This document shows, piece by piece, positions 30,773 through 40,515 of a DNA stretch of 64,000 nucleotides. The notes below the pieces were generated by a model, which saw only the letters and a program-made list of their open reading frames with translations, had not been told where the DNA came from and searched no databases. The DNA is from an uncultured Croceicoccus sp. GTDB lineage: Bacteria > Pseudomonadota > Alphaproteobacteria > Sphingomonadales > Sphingomonadaceae. Both the position numbers and the translations under genes were made by a program. Numbering within the stretch: the stretch's first letter is position 1; every line of letters starts with the position of its first letter. Where the stretch lies: positions 1 to 64,000 of the forward strand of contig NZ_CANMCP010000006.1 in assembly GCF_947496385.1 (NCBI RefSeq), in the 5' to 3' direction.

Positions 30773-31234
30773 ATGCCCAGTATTCGAGAATCCAAAGAGC
30801 TGCCCTACAGCGCCGACCGCATGTTTGCGCTGGTGGCGGATGTGAAAAGCTATCCGCAATTCCTGCCATGGGTCGTGGCGACGCGGGTGCGGTCCGACGA
30901 CGGCACGGTGATGATCGCGGACATGATGGTGGGGTTCAAGGCGCTGCGCGAAAAGTTCACCTCGCGCGTGACACGCAATGCGCCGCACGACATCAAGGTC
31001 GAATATATCGAGGGGCCGCTCAGCCACCTTGAAAACCTGTGGCATTTCGAGCCGACCGGCCCCGACAGCTGCCGCATCGATTTCAGCGTGGATTTCGCGT
31101 TCAAGAACCCGATTTTCGAGGCGCTCGCCGGCACATATCTCGACCGCGCATTTCGCAAGATGGTGGGCGCGTTCGAAAAACGCGCCGAAGAACTTTACGG
31201 CAACAGCAGCTCGAGCGCGCACAGCGTGGCCTGA
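30773..31234 (+). CDS. COQ10/RatA family START-domain protein
   Basis: 153 aa START/polyketide-cyclase fold. It begins RESKELPYSADRMFALVADVKSYPQFLPW, the standard N-terminus, and ends with a long amphipathic helix (FRKMVGAFEKRAEELYG). Relatives bind coenzyme Q and assist respiration; the alternative name RatA toxin comes from one E. coli report. The lipA-coq10 pair is conserved in alphaproteobacteria. Its 3' end overlaps the convergent pncC by 40 nt. Confidence 0.92.
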   Translation: MPSIRESKELPYSADRMFALVADVKSYPQFLPWVVATRVRSDDGTVMIADMMVGFKALREKFTSRVTRNAPHDIKVEYIEGPLSHLENLWHFEPTGPDSCRIDFSVDFAFKNPIFEALAGTYLDRAFRKMVGAFEKRAEELYGNSSSSAHSVA

Positions 31235-31695
31235 TGCCGGACGTCGGCGCGGGTCCGGCAGTCGAAACGTTTCAGCTCCGCCGTGGGTTCATCATCCGCC
31301 TGTCCGCGGATCGCGCGGGCGAATACGACCGTACCAACCGGCTTCATCTCGCTCCCGCCTTCCGGCCCGGCGATGCCCGTTATCGACACCGCGACGTCGG
31401 CACGGGAGGCCGCCAGCGCACCCTGCGCCATGGACCAGGCGACGGCCACCGAGACCGCGCCGAAGGTTTCGATAAGATCGCTCGGCACCTGTAGCTGTTC
31501 CATCTTCGAATCGTTCGAATAGGTGATGAAGCCGCGTTCGAGCACCTTGCTCGACCCCGCAATTTCGGTAAGCGCGGCCCCGACGAGCCCGCCGGTGCAA
31601 CTTTCCGCAAGCGCGACGGTCCGGCCGATGCGGATATTTTCCTCCACCACCCGGCGGGCAAGCTCGGTAATGTCGGGGGAAAGCATGCTATCCAT
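31195..31695 (-). CDS. pncC: nicotinamide-nucleotide amidohydrolase (CinA C-terminal domain)
   Basis: 166 aa stand-alone CinA C-domain. The active-site segment AESCTGGLVGAALTEIAG, TYSNDSK and SITGIAGPEGGSEMKPVG match the PncC family, which deamidates nicotinamide mononucleotide for NAD recycling. The N-terminal CinA domain is absent. It follows ispDF by 12 nt and its end overlaps the COQ10-like gene by 40 nt in antisense. Confidence 0.94.
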   Translation of the reverse strand: MDSMLSPDITELARRVVEENIRIGRTVALAESCTGGLVGAALTEIAGSSKVLERGFITYSNDSKMEQLQVPSDLIETFGAVSVAVAWSMAQGALAASRADVAVSITGIAGPEGGSEMKPVGTVVFARAIRGQADDEPTAELKRFDCRTRADVRHQATLCALELLLP

Positions 31696-31707
31696 CGTAT
31701 CGTCCTT

Positions 31708-32877
31708 TCAGCAGCGCGTCACAAGAACGCTGGCCTGCGCCGCGATCCCTTCGCCGCGCCCGGTGAAGCCCAGCCGTTCGGTCGTCGTGGCCTTTACCGA
31801 TATGGCGCCGATCTCCGCGCCCACAAGTTCGGCGAGCCGGGCGCGCATCGCATCGCGGTGCGGGCCGATCTTCGGTCGTTCGCAGATAAGGGTCAGATCC
31901 GCATTCGCAAGGCGATAGCCGCATTCCCGCGCCAGCCCGACCGCGTGGGTCAGGAACAGGTGCGAGGCAGCACCGCGCCATTGCGGGTCGGAAGGGGGGA
32001 AATGCTGTCCAATGTCGCCCGCCGCCACCGCGCCCAGAATCGCATCGGTGAGCGCGTGCAGCGCCACGTCGGCATCGCTGTGCCCCGACAACGCCCGATC
32101 GTGGCGCACATGCACACCGCACAGCCAGAGCCCGTCGCCGGGAACCAGCCTGTGCACGTCATAACCGTTCCCCATGCGGAAGGTGGGGATGGTTTCGGCG
32201 GTTCGGTCCATGTTCGCCTCCGGAAAATCGTCGCGCCAGGTCAGCTTGCGCAGCCGGGTGTCCCCATCGACGAGCGCGACGGCGCACCCGGTCCTGGCCA
32301 GCACCTCCGCATCGTCGCCGGCAACCGCGTCCCCCGACCAGCTGCGGTGCGCGGCGATGATTTCCGCGAAGTGAAAGGCCTGCGGCGTCTGCACCCGGCG
32401 CAGCGTTGCGCGGTCGAGCATGGCACCGCGCATGTCGCCCTCGGCGCTGATCATGCTGTCCGCGACGGGCAACACCGGAATGGCCCCCGCCGCATCGTCG
32501 AGCGCACGCAGAAGGCGCGTCACGACTTCGCACGGCAGATCGGGCCGGGCGGCATCGTGGATGAGCACGCGCGACGGCGCCAGCTCGTACAGCCGTTCGA
32601 GGCCGGCGTGCACCGATTCCTGCCGCGTGCGACCACCGGCGGCGAAGAGCAGGCCGTCACACGCACCGATCGCGGCGCGCGCGGTGGTTTCCTCGCCCGC
32701 CGGGACGACGACCACGATGGGATCGGCGCCCGCCTCCCGCATCCGCGAGACGGCGAGACCGAGCATCGTGGTCCCGCCGATGGCCGCATATTGCTTCGCC
32801 ACCGGAAGGCCCGCGCGCGTCCCGCTCCCGCCCGCGACGATGACGGCGGCAAATGTTCGCTGTTCTTCGCTGCGCAT
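31708..32877 (-). CDS. ispDF: bifunctional IspD/IspF (MEP pathway)
   Basis: 389 aa fusion. Residues about 1-225 form IspD (CTP: MEP cytidylyltransferase) with [21 protein letters not shown] and HDAARPDL. Residues about 230-389 form IspF (MECDP synthase) with [29 protein letters not shown] and the C-terminal [19 protein letters not shown]. The fusion is usual in alphaproteobacteria and skips the IspE step between them. ATG 32877 fits the family; divergent from dusB across 73 nt. Co-transcribed with pncC. Confidence 0.97.
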   Translation of the reverse strand: MRSEEQRTFAAVIVAGGSGTRAGLPVAKQYAAIGGTTMLGLAVSRMREAGADPIVVVVPAGEETTARAAIGACDGLLFAAGGRTRQESVHAGLERLYELAPSRVLIHDAARPDLPCEVVTRLLRALDDAAGAIPVLPVADSMISAEGDMRGAMLDRATLRRVQTPQAFHFAEIIAAHRSWSGDAVAGDDAEVLARTGCAVALVDGDTRLRKLTWRDDFPEANMDRTAETIPTFRMGNGYDVHRLVPGDGLWLCGVHVRHDRALSGHSDADVALHALTDAILGAVAAGDIGQHFPPSDPQWRGAASHLFLTHAVGLARECGYRLANADLTLICERPKIGPHRDAMRARLAELVGAEIGAISVKATTTERLGFTGRGEGIAAQASVLVTRC

Positions 32878-32950
32878 GGCAGGCGCGCTACAACCTTGCC
32901 GCGCTGGCGGCAATCGACTATGCGCCGTGCTTAAATAATAGGCACTTTTC

Positions 32951-33976
32951 ATGACCCATCCACAGCCCCCCAAGCTCGCCCCCATTGCCATCGGCCCCGT
33001 CACGATTGCGGAACCGGTGATCCTGGCGCCGATGACCGGCGTGACCGATCGTCCGTTTCGCACGCTCGTGCGGCGCTTTGGTTCGGGGCTGAACGTGACG
33101 GAAATGATCGCGAGCCCCGCGATGATTCGCGAAACGCGGCAATCCCTGCAAAAGTCCGCATGGGCCCCGGTCGAGGAGCCGGTCTCGCTTCAGCTTGCCG
33201 GCTGCAATCCTGCGGAAATGGCGGAGGCGGCGAAGCTGAATGCGGATCGCGGCGCCGCCATCATCGACATCAACATGGGTTGCCCGGTGAAGAAGGTCGT
33301 GAACGGCGATGCGGGCTCCGCGCTGATGCGGGACGTGCCGCTGGCCGCTTCGCTGATCGAGGCGACGGTGAAGGCGGTGGACGTTCCGGTGACTGTGAAG
33401 ATGCGGATGGGCTGGGATCACAACGCGCTCAACGCACCCGAACTGGCCCGCATCGCGCAGGATCTCGGCGCGAAAATGATCACCGTGCACGGCCGCACCC
33501 GCAACCAGATGTACAAGGGCAGCGCGGACTGGGCCTTCATCCGCAAGGTGAAGGACGCGGTCACGATCCCTGTGATTGCCAATGGCGACATCAACGGCAT
33601 CGAGGAGGCCGCGATGGCCCTCTCGCAAAGCGGCGCCGATGGCGTGATGGTCGGGCGCGGCGCCTATGGCAAGCCATGGCTGCTCGGTCAGATCATGGAC
33701 TGGCTCGCCGGGCGCGACGTGCGGCCCGATCCGACCCTACCCGAACAATTCGCCCTGATTTCAGAGCATTATCAAAGCATGCTCGACCATTATGGGAGCG
33801 ATACCGGGGTCAAGATGGCGCGCAAGCATCTGGGCTGGTATACAAAGGGTCTCCAAGGCTCTGCCGAATTTCGCAATCGCGTCAATTTCATCGACGATCC
33901 CGATGCGGTCATGGCCGCCCTGCGCGCCTTCTACGAAACGAAGTTCGACGACGAACTTGCCCAAGAAGCGGCGTGA
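32951..33976 (+). CDS. dusB: tRNA-dihydrouridine synthase DusB (NifR3)
   Basis: 341 aa FMN-dependent enzyme that reduces uridines in the tRNA D-loop. [13 protein letters not shown], catalytic Cys in [26 protein letters not shown] and [10 protein letters not shown] are present. It heads the nitrogen-regulatory block; its stop overlaps the GTG start of ntrB (GTGA). A TTAAATAATAGG box upstream could hold the -10 of the operon promoter, but the -35 is not clear. Confidence 0.96.
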   Translation: MTHPQPPKLAPIAIGPVTIAEPVILAPMTGVTDRPFRTLVRRFGSGLNVTEMIASPAMIRETRQSLQKSAWAPVEEPVSLQLAGCNPAEMAEAAKLNADRGAAIIDINMGCPVKKVVNGDAGSALMRDVPLAASLIEATVKAVDVPVTVKMRMGWDHNALNAPELARIAQDLGAKMITVHGRTRNQMYKGSADWAFIRKVKDAVTIPVIANGDINGIEEAAMALSQSGADGVMVGRGAYGKPWLLGQIMDWLAGRDVRPDPTLPEQFALISEHYQSMLDHYGSDTGVKMARKHLGWYTKGLQGSAEFRNRVNFIDDPDAVMAALRAFYETKFDDELAQEAA

Positions 33977-35088
33977 ACCACGCGCCCGATCCCGGCGCGG
34001 ACCGGATCCTCGCCAGCCTTCCGCACGCCGTCATTCTCCTGCGATCCGACCTGACCATTCACAGGGTCAATACGGCGGGCGAAATCCTGCTGGGGCAGGG
34101 GGAAGGGCGGCTCGTCGGGCGGGCATTGTCCGATGCGATCACCTTTGTCGAACCGCGCCTCATCGAAATGATGGCCGACAGCGAAGTGCGCGTAAATGCG
34201 CGCGATGTGAGCGCGACGGTCGGCGGACACGTCGCCGGGCCGGTACACGTCTCGCTCGCCCCGGTGTTCGGGTGGACAGGGTGGCGCGTTCTCACGCTGA
34301 TCCGCCCGGTGGAGGTCGAGGCGCTCGAAGGGGCGGCGGGACCGGACGGCGACGACAGCATGCTGCGTGCGCCCGAAATCCTCGCCCATGAAATCAAGAA
34401 CCCGCTTGCCGGCATCCGCGGCGCGGCGCAGCTCATCGCGCGAAGGCTCGGCGAGGAGGGACGCGAGCTGACCGGCCTCATCGCGAGCGAGGTCGACCGC
34501 ATCGCCGCACTTATCGATCAGATGCAATCGCTTAGTCGCAAGAGTTCAGACCCGTCCGAACCGATCAACCTGCATCTGGCGGTGCGCCGGGCGCGCGCGG
34601 TGCTCGAAATGTCGGAGCCCCATATTCGCATCGTCGAGGATTACGACCCCTCGCTTCCCGAAGTGATGGCCAGCGTCAATGCGCTCGTGCAGATCCTGCT
34701 CAACCTGATGAGCAATGCGGCCGACGCCTCGCGCGGGGAAAAGGATCCGGTCATCATGCTGCGCACCAAGTTCGCCAGCGGGATCAAGCTTCACCCCAGG
34801 GGCGGCGATGCGCCGATCCGCCTGCCCATCGAAATCCGGGTCAGCAACAACGGCCCCCGGATCGATCCGGCCCTGCGCGCGCATATCTTCGAACCTTTCG
34901 TCAGCGCGAAACAACATGGGCAGGGGCTCGGCCTGGCGCTGGTCCGCAAGATGGTCCGGGACATGCACGGGCGCATCACGCACGACCGGGACGAGGCACG
35001 GGGCCTGACCCATTTCCGGATCCACCTGCCCGTTGCCGGCACGCTTTCGCACACCCTGTCGGAACAGCCCGAAAGAACGACGCCATGA
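33973..35088 (+). CDS. ntrB: nitrogen sensor kinase NtrB
   Basis: 371 aa cytosolic kinase/phosphatase for NtrC, from a GTG overlapping the dusB stop. A PAS-type N-domain (about 10-110) precedes the HisKA with His139 in LAHEIKNPL. An N-box NLMSNAADA (about 243) and a G2-type box GQGLGLALV follow. The usual G1 box DNGPGI is replaced by NNGPRI at 292-297, so the adenine-contacting Asp is Asn here. Whether this weakens ATP binding is unknown. It overlaps ntrC by ATGA. Confidence 0.94.
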   Translation: MNHAPDPGADRILASLPHAVILLRSDLTIHRVNTAGEILLGQGEGRLVGRALSDAITFVEPRLIEMMADSEVRVNARDVSATVGGHVAGPVHVSLAPVFGWTGWRVLTLIRPVEVEALEGAAGPDGDDSMLRAPEILAHEIKNPLAGIRGAAQLIARRLGEEGRELTGLIASEVDRIAALIDQMQSLSRKSSDPSEPINLHLAVRRARAVLEMSEPHIRIVEDYDPSLPEVMASVNALVQILLNLMSNAADASRGEKDPVIMLRTKFASGIKLHPRGGDAPIRLPIEIRVSNNGPRIDPALRAHIFEPFVSAKQHGQGLGLALVRKMVRDMHGRITHDRDEARGLTHFRIHLPVAGTLSHTLSEQPERTTP

Positions 35089-36584
35089 CCGATCCGGTTC
35101 TTCTGGTCGAGGATGACAATTCCATTGCTATCGTCATTTCCGCGGCGCTGGAGGCCGAGGGCCTGCGCGTCGTGCGATGCGAGACGATTGCCGCACGCGA
35201 CGAGGCGCTGCGCGACGGGCGTTTCGCAATCCTGCTGACCGATGTGATCCTGAAAGATGGCGACGGGATTGCGACGCTCGGCGAGGTTCGCGCCTGCCAT
35301 CCCGACATGCCGGTCATCATCCTCTCGGCGCAGAATACGCTCGATACCGCGGTGCGGGCGACCGATACGGGTGCGTTCGAATATTTCCCAAAACCCTTCG
35401 ACCTCGACGATCTGGTGCGCGCCGCGCTTCAGGCGATCAGCGAGCGGGCCGGGGCGCAAGCCCAGGCGGCGCACGATGCCGGCACCGATGGCGAAACGAC
35501 GCAATTGCCGCTCATCGGCCGGTCGCCCCCGATGCAGGCCGTGTTCCGCATGATCACCCGCGTCTTGCGCAACGACCTCACTGTCCTGATCCTCGGCGAA
35601 TCGGGCACGGGAAAGGAAGTCGTGGCCGAAACCATCCATCAGCTCGGCTCGCGGCGCGGCAACCCGTTTGTCGCGGTGAACACGGCCGCCATTCCGGCTG
35701 AACTCATCGAATCCGAGCTGTTCGGCCATGAAAAGGGCGCCTTTACCGGGGCGGTGGCCCGTCATGCCGGCAAGTTCGAGCAGGCGCGCGGCGGCACGCT
35801 TTTCCTCGACGAGATCGGCGACATGCCGATGCAGGCGCAGACACGACTGCTGCGCGCGCTGCAATCAGGGACGATCCTGCGCGTCGGCGGGCGCGAGGAG
35901 GTAGCGATCGACGCGCGGATCATCGCGGCCACCAATCGCGATCTCGGCCCGCTGATCCAGGCGGGGAAGTTTCGTGAGGATCTGTTCTATCGCCTGAACG
36001 TGGTGCCGATGAAGTTGCCCCCCCTGCGCGAGCGGGGCGCGGACGTGGCGGCGCTCGCCACGCATTTCCTCAATGGCGCGGCGCAGGACGGGCTTCCGCG
36101 GCACCGGCTTTCCGATGCGGCCGCGACGCTCCTTTCGCAGCAATACTGGCGCGGCAACGTTCGCGAATTGAAGAATTTCATCTATCGCCTGGTCCTGTTT
36201 TCGCGCGAGGAAACGATCGATGTCGGTGCGGTTCGCGCGCTGCTCGACGAAACGGGCGGTCCTGCACCCGTACCACCGCCGCAGGGCGCGATCGACGCGG
36301 GCGAACACGGCGATCACGGTTTCGAGGCGGCGCTGGGCCGCTGGATGGCGGCGCACGAGCCGGCCAATGGCGACATCTACGCCTCGGCGCTGGCCGCATT
36401 CGAGAAGCCCTTGTTCGAACACGCCTTGCGCACGACCGGTGGAAATCAGCTCCGCGCGGCGGAAATGCTCGGCATCAATCGCAACACCCTGCGCAAGCGG
36501 GTGAACGAGCTGGGCATCGATGTCGATGGGCTGTCAGGGCGGGGTGCGCCCGGCACGTCTTCGCGGCAAATTTTGCAACCATAA
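35085..36584 (+). CDS. ntrC: sigma54 response regulator NtrC
   Basis: 499 aa with a receiver (1-120, phospho-acceptor Asp53, Lys in FPKPFD), an AAA+ domain (about 140-375; Walker A GESGTGKE, Walker B GGTLFLDEIGD) and a C-terminal Fis-type HTH (about 440-485). The sigma54-contact loop GAFTGA at 218-223 is intact, so it should activate sigma54 promoters under low nitrogen. It is paired with ntrB by a 4-nt overlap. Confidence 0.97.
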   Translation: MTDPVLLVEDDNSIAIVISAALEAEGLRVVRCETIAARDEALRDGRFAILLTDVILKDGDGIATLGEVRACHPDMPVIILSAQNTLDTAVRATDTGAFEYFPKPFDLDDLVRAALQAISERAGAQAQAAHDAGTDGETTQLPLIGRSPPMQAVFRMITRVLRNDLTVLILGESGTGKEVVAETIHQLGSRRGNPFVAVNTAAIPAELIESELFGHEKGAFTGAVARHAGKFEQARGGTLFLDEIGDMPMQAQTRLLRALQSGTILRVGGREEVAIDARIIAATNRDLGPLIQAGKFREDLFYRLNVVPMKLPPLRERGADVAALATHFLNGAAQDGLPRHRLSDAAATLLSQQYWRGNVRELKNFIYRLVLFSREETIDVGAVRALLDETGGPAPVPPPQGAIDAGEHGDHGFEAALGRWMAAHEPANGDIYASALAAFEKPLFEHALRTTGGNQLRAAEMLGINRNTLRKRVNELGIDVDGLSGRGAPGTSSRQILQP

Positions 36585-36627
36585 GTCACTTGCCATTCAG
36601 CCACAGCAGTGTTGTATCCCGGCCACG

Positions 36628-38904
36628 ATGGATGCCACGCCCGACATGACTCTCGACAATACGCAGTCCGACGTCGGAAAGGCGGCGCCGCATGGTGCGT
36701 CCTTCTGGGCGCGCGGGCGGCGGCAGGTCGCACTTTTCTGGCACCGGGCGAACGGGTTCGCGCTGCTCGAAATCGCGGCGTCGGTGGCGTTGATCGCCGT
36801 GGTGGTGAGCGGGTGGTCCACGCTCGACGGGAGCGACACGCCCGGCGAATTGCTGCCGACGGTGACGACGACGACGCTGCTCGTCGCGACGCTGGTGCCG
36901 GGGATGGGGCTGCTCGTGCTCATGGGGCGGCGGCTCGCCCTGCGCCGGGCGTTGCGACAGATGGGCAGCACCGGACAGCTGCACGTGCGGCTCGTGTTCT
37001 TCTTCTCGCTCCTCGCTGCGGTTCCGACTTTGCTCGTCGTGGTGTTCGCCTCGGTGCTGTTTCAATCGGGGGTCGAATTCTGGTTTTCGGAACGGTCGCG
37101 CGGCATGCTGGAGGATGCGAACCAGCTGGCGCGCGGATATTACGAGGAAAATTTCCGCGATGTCGGCGACAAGAGCGTCGCGATGGCCGACGATATCCGG
37201 TTCTACCTGTCGCAGGTTTCGCTCACCAATCCTGAATTCGCGGAGGCATTCACGCGGCAGGTCATCCTGCGTGAACTCGACAAATCCGCCATTCTGGAAC
37301 GGGGGGAGGACGGCGTGGTGCGCACCGCGGCCATCGTCGATCCCGACGAATCGACCGACCCCGGCGCGATCGATCCAGAGGTGTTCGAACGCCTGATCGC
37401 GGGCGAAACCGTCGTGGTCAGCTCCACGGCGGAGCGGCTCGAGGCGGTGACGCCCCTCGATCTCAGTGCGGGGATCTATCTTTACACCGCCCGCGATTCC
37501 GATGCCCGGTCGCTCATGCAGTGGCAGCGGGCGCAAAGCGTGCTGGAAAACTACGATCAGATTACGGGCCGCGCACGCCTGCTCCAATTGCAGTTCAATA
37601 TGGCCCTGCTCATCGTATCGCTGATGCTGGTCGGGCTCGCGGTGTGGTTCGCGCTGCGCTTTGCGGATCGGCAGGTCGCGCCGCTTGCCGAACTTCTCGC
37701 CGCGACGCGTACGGTGGGTGCCGGCAATTTCGCGATGCGCGTCGCCGGTCGCACGGGGAGCGACGAGATCGGACAGCTCAACCGCGCCTTCAACCGCATG
37801 ACGGAGCAGATCGAGCAGCAGACCCATGCGTTGATCGGCGCCAATGCGCAGCTCGACGAGCGGCGCGCGTTTACAGAAGCCGTGCTCGATTCGGCGACCG
37901 CCGGTATCGTGTCGGTCGATCGCGACGGGCGCATCCTGCTCATCAACGGGTCGGCGCAGACCATGCTCGGCAGCCAGGACGAAACCTCCGCCATCGGGCA
38001 GTCGCTCCTCGACATCGCGCCGCAATTGCATGCGCTGGTCGCGCAGGGGCGGGGCGGGGGCATCGTTCAGTATCCGCGCGGCGGCGACACGCGCACCTTC
38101 GCGGTCAAGCTGGCCGAGACGCAGCATGGCCACGTACTCACCTTCGAGGATATCACGCGGCAATTGCTCGACCAGAGGCGCGCGGCTTGGTCGGACGTGG
38201 CCCGCCGCATCGCGCATGAAATCAAGAACCCGCTCACGCCGATACAGCTGGCGACGGAACGTCTTGGCCGGCGTTTCCGCAGGCAGGTCGAGCAGGACAC
38301 AGAATTGTTCGACGAGTTGATGGCGACGATCATCCGGCAGGTCGGCGATTTGCGCAAGATGGTGGACGAGTTTTCCTCCTTCGCCCGCATGCCCAAGCCG
38401 AATTTCCGGAACGAGGACATCAGCGAGCTGATCCGGCAGTCGCTCTTCCTTCAGGAAGTGGCGCACCCGGAAATCGCCTATCGCTATATCGCGAGCGATG
38501 GCGACACGGTCATCGAATGCGACCGGCACCAGGTCGGCCAGGCCATGACGAATGTTCTTAAAAACGCGGCAGAAGCCGTTGAAACACGTCAGGAAGATGG
38601 CTCCGGCTATCGAGGTTTGATAGAGGTGTCGATCGCCGCCGACAGTGCGGGGGTGACGGTGATCGTCGCCGACAATGGCGTCGGCCTGCCGCAGGACAGC
38701 GGCAATATCGTCGAGCCCTACATGACGACGCGGGAAAAGGGCACGGGCCTTGGTCTCGCCATCGTGCAGAAGATCGTGGGCGAACACGGGGGAAACATCG
38801 CTTTCGAAGCCGGGTCGGAGGGGGGCACGCGGGTCCGGCTTCGCTTTGCGCGCGAACCGCTTGCCGGGGCTGCGGCAGCGGACGAACGGGACAATACCGA
38901 ATGA
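36628..38904 (+). CDS. ntrY: membrane sensor kinase NtrY
   Basis: 758 aa. Three helices lie near the N-terminus (about 43-63, 78-100, 121-145) and one at about 318-342, enclosing a periplasmic domain of about 170 residues. HAMP (343-395), PAS (about 410-510) and a kinase core with His530 ([13 protein letters not shown]) and G1 box DNGVGL follow. It senses redox, oxygen or nitrogen cues in related species and phosphorylates NtrX. ATG 36628 is preferred; the frame is open 36 codons further into ntrC. Confidence 0.95.
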   Translation: MDATPDMTLDNTQSDVGKAAPHGASFWARGRRQVALFWHRANGFALLEIAASVALIAVVVSGWSTLDGSDTPGELLPTVTTTTLLVATLVPGMGLLVLMGRRLALRRALRQMGSTGQLHVRLVFFFSLLAAVPTLLVVVFASVLFQSGVEFWFSERSRGMLEDANQLARGYYEENFRDVGDKSVAMADDIRFYLSQVSLTNPEFAEAFTRQVILRELDKSAILERGEDGVVRTAAIVDPDESTDPGAIDPEVFERLIAGETVVVSSTAERLEAVTPLDLSAGIYLYTARDSDARSLMQWQRAQSVLENYDQITGRARLLQLQFNMALLIVSLMLVGLAVWFALRFADRQVAPLAELLAATRTVGAGNFAMRVAGRTGSDEIGQLNRAFNRMTEQIEQQTHALIGANAQLDERRAFTEAVLDSATAGIVSVDRDGRILLINGSAQTMLGSQDETSAIGQSLLDIAPQLHALVAQGRGGGIVQYPRGGDTRTFAVKLAETQHGHVLTFEDITRQLLDQRRAAWSDVARRIAHEIKNPLTPIQLATERLGRRFRRQVEQDTELFDELMATIIRQVGDLRKMVDEFSSFARMPKPNFRNEDISELIRQSLFLQEVAHPEIAYRYIASDGDTVIECDRHQVGQAMTNVLKNAAEAVETRQEDGSGYRGLIEVSIAADSAGVTVIVADNGVGLPQDSGNIVEPYMTTREKGTGLGLAIVQKIVGEHGGNIAFEAGSEGGTRVRLRFAREPLAGAAAADERDNTE

Positions 38905-38969
38905 TATGGGTCCGAACGACATTGGGGCGAACGGTGCAAGCCGCAACTGAAGACATGCAAGGACGCTGA

Positions 38970-40352
38970 ATGGCTCTCGATATTCTCATCGTCGACGACG
39001 AACGCGATATTCGCGAACTGGTCGCGGGCGTGCTTTCGGACGAAGGTTACGAATGCCGCACCGCCGGCGACAGCCGCGCCGCGCTCGCCGCGATCGACGA
39101 ACGCCGCCCCTCGCTGGTGCTGCTCGACGTGTGGCTGCACGGCTCGCCGATGGACGGGCTGGAGGTGCTCGACGCGATCAAGGCGCGCGAACCCGACCTT
39201 CCGGTCATCATCTTTTCCGGTCATGGCAATATCGAGACCGCCGTGGCCGCGGTGTCGCGCGGCGCGGTCGATTTCATCGAGAAACCCTTCGAATCCGAGC
39301 GGCTCCTGCTCATGGTCGCCCGCGCGACCGAGACAGAGAGCCTCCGCCGCGAAAACATGCGCCTGAAACAGGATGACGAGGCGGGCTTTGCCGAGTTCAA
39401 CGGCAACAGCAGCGCGATCAACAACGTGCGCGCCACGTTGAAACGCGTCGCCAATACCGGCAGCCGCGTGCTCATCACCGGCCCCGCGGGTGCGGGCAAG
39501 GAAGTTGCCGCCCGCCTGCTGCATCAATGGAGCAATCGCGCGGACAAGCCCTTCGTCACCGTCAATTCCGCCCGCATCACCCCCGAACGGTTCGAGCAGG
39601 AGCTTTTCGGCGAGGAATCGAACGGGCGCCTCGTGCGCACGGGACTGCTGGAGACGGCGGACGGGGGCACGCTCTACCTCGACGAGGTGGCGGACATGCC
39701 CGAATCCTCGCAGGCGCGGATCCTGCGCGTGCTGACCGATCAATCCTTCGCGCGCGTGGGTGGCAACCGGCAATTGCGCGTCGACGTGCGGGTCGCATCC
39801 TCGACCTCGACCGATCTTGAGCAGGCGATCGCCGAACGCCGATTTCGGGAGGATCTCTACTACCGGCTCAACGTCGTGCCGGTCGCGGTGCCGGGGCTGA
39901 GCGAGCGGCGGCGGGACATTCCCGTGCTCGTCACGCATTTCTTCACCCGCTACGCCAATCAGCAGGGTCTGACCCCGCCGGAGGTGAGCGACGACGCGAT
40001 GGCGGTGCTGCAAAGCTACGACTGGCCCGGAAATGTCCGGCAGCTGCGCAATGTGATCGAGCGGACGGTCATCCTGACCCCGCGCGAGAAATTCACGCGG
40101 GTGGAGGCCGACATGCTCCCCGCCGAGCTCACCAGCGACAATGGCGAGGACAGCGCCGGGCTGACCGCGATGATGGGCATCCCCCTGCGCGAGGCCCGCG
40201 AACAGTTCGAGCGCGAATATCTGCGAATCCAAATCCGGCGCTTTTCGGGCAATATCTCCCGCACGGCGAGCTTTATCGGGATGGAACGCTCCGCTCTCCA
40301 CCGCAAGCTCAAGACGCTCGGCATCAATGAACGACGCGACGATCAGGAATAG
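38970..40352 (+). CDS. ntrX: response regulator NtrX
   Basis: 460 aa NtrC-like regulator with a receiver (Asp53 in VLLDVWLHG), AAA+ (Walker A-like GPAGAGKE, Walker B GGTLYLDEVAD) and a C-terminal Fis-like HTH (ISRTASFIGMERSALHRKLK). The region after LFGEES lacks the GAFTGA loop found in NtrC at the same place and is several residues shorter, so sigma54 activation is unlikely; it probably acts as a sigma70-class DNA-binding regulator, as shown for NtrX in some relatives. It is the last gene before the hfq promoter region. Confidence 0.95.
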   Translation: MALDILIVDDERDIRELVAGVLSDEGYECRTAGDSRAALAAIDERRPSLVLLDVWLHGSPMDGLEVLDAIKAREPDLPVIIFSGHGNIETAVAAVSRGAVDFIEKPFESERLLLMVARATETESLRRENMRLKQDDEAGFAEFNGNSSAINNVRATLKRVANTGSRVLITGPAGAGKEVAARLLHQWSNRADKPFVTVNSARITPERFEQELFGEESNGRLVRTGLLETADGGTLYLDEVADMPESSQARILRVLTDQSFARVGGNRQLRVDVRVASSTSTDLEQAIAERRFREDLYYRLNVVPVAVPGLSERRRDIPVLVTHFFTRYANQQGLTPPEVSDDAMAVLQSYDWPGNVRQLRNVIERTVILTPREKFTRVEADMLPAELTSDNGEDSAGLTAMMGIPLREAREQFEREYLRIQIRRFSGNISRTASFIGMERSALHRKLKTLGINERRDDQE

Positions 40353-40450
40353 CGTTTCGGGGAACCACTTGCGCTTCGGGGCTTTGGCCAAATAGAATTG
40401 GTGCGGCGCAGCGTGAAAGAGATTCGCACCTGCGCAACACGCAATGATTC

Positions 40451-40513
40451 GGCCGGTTCCATCCGGCCAGACTGCGGCGGGGGCAATCCCGCACGCCAAG
40501 AAAAAGGAAAAGA
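40451..40513 (+). promoter_or_regulatory. hfq leader: two hairpins and an (ARN)5 tract over the ribosome site
   Basis: GGCCGG-N6-CCGGCC (40451-40468) and GCGGG-N6-CCCGC (40477-40492) are perfect short hairpins. After them, AGA-AAA-AGG-AAA-AGA (40499-40513) gives five consecutive A-R-N triplets that overlap the Shine-Dalgarno of hfq. A-R-N repeats are the known ligand of the Hfq distal face in proteobacteria, so self-binding and autoregulation is a reasonable inference. An A-rich SD can produce such triplets by chance. Confidence 0.4.
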
Positions 40514-40515
40514 TC

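Noticed and set aside
30773-31234. RatA-type toxin of a toxin-antitoxin system
   Set aside because: No RatB-like partner is adjacent; the lipA-COQ10-like context points to a respiration-related START protein.
40361-40385. Possible EcfG promoter before hfq (GGAAC-N16-CTTT)
   Set aside because: The -10 element differs from CGTT in a key position, and the distance to the hfq start (about 130 nt) alone is not enough support.
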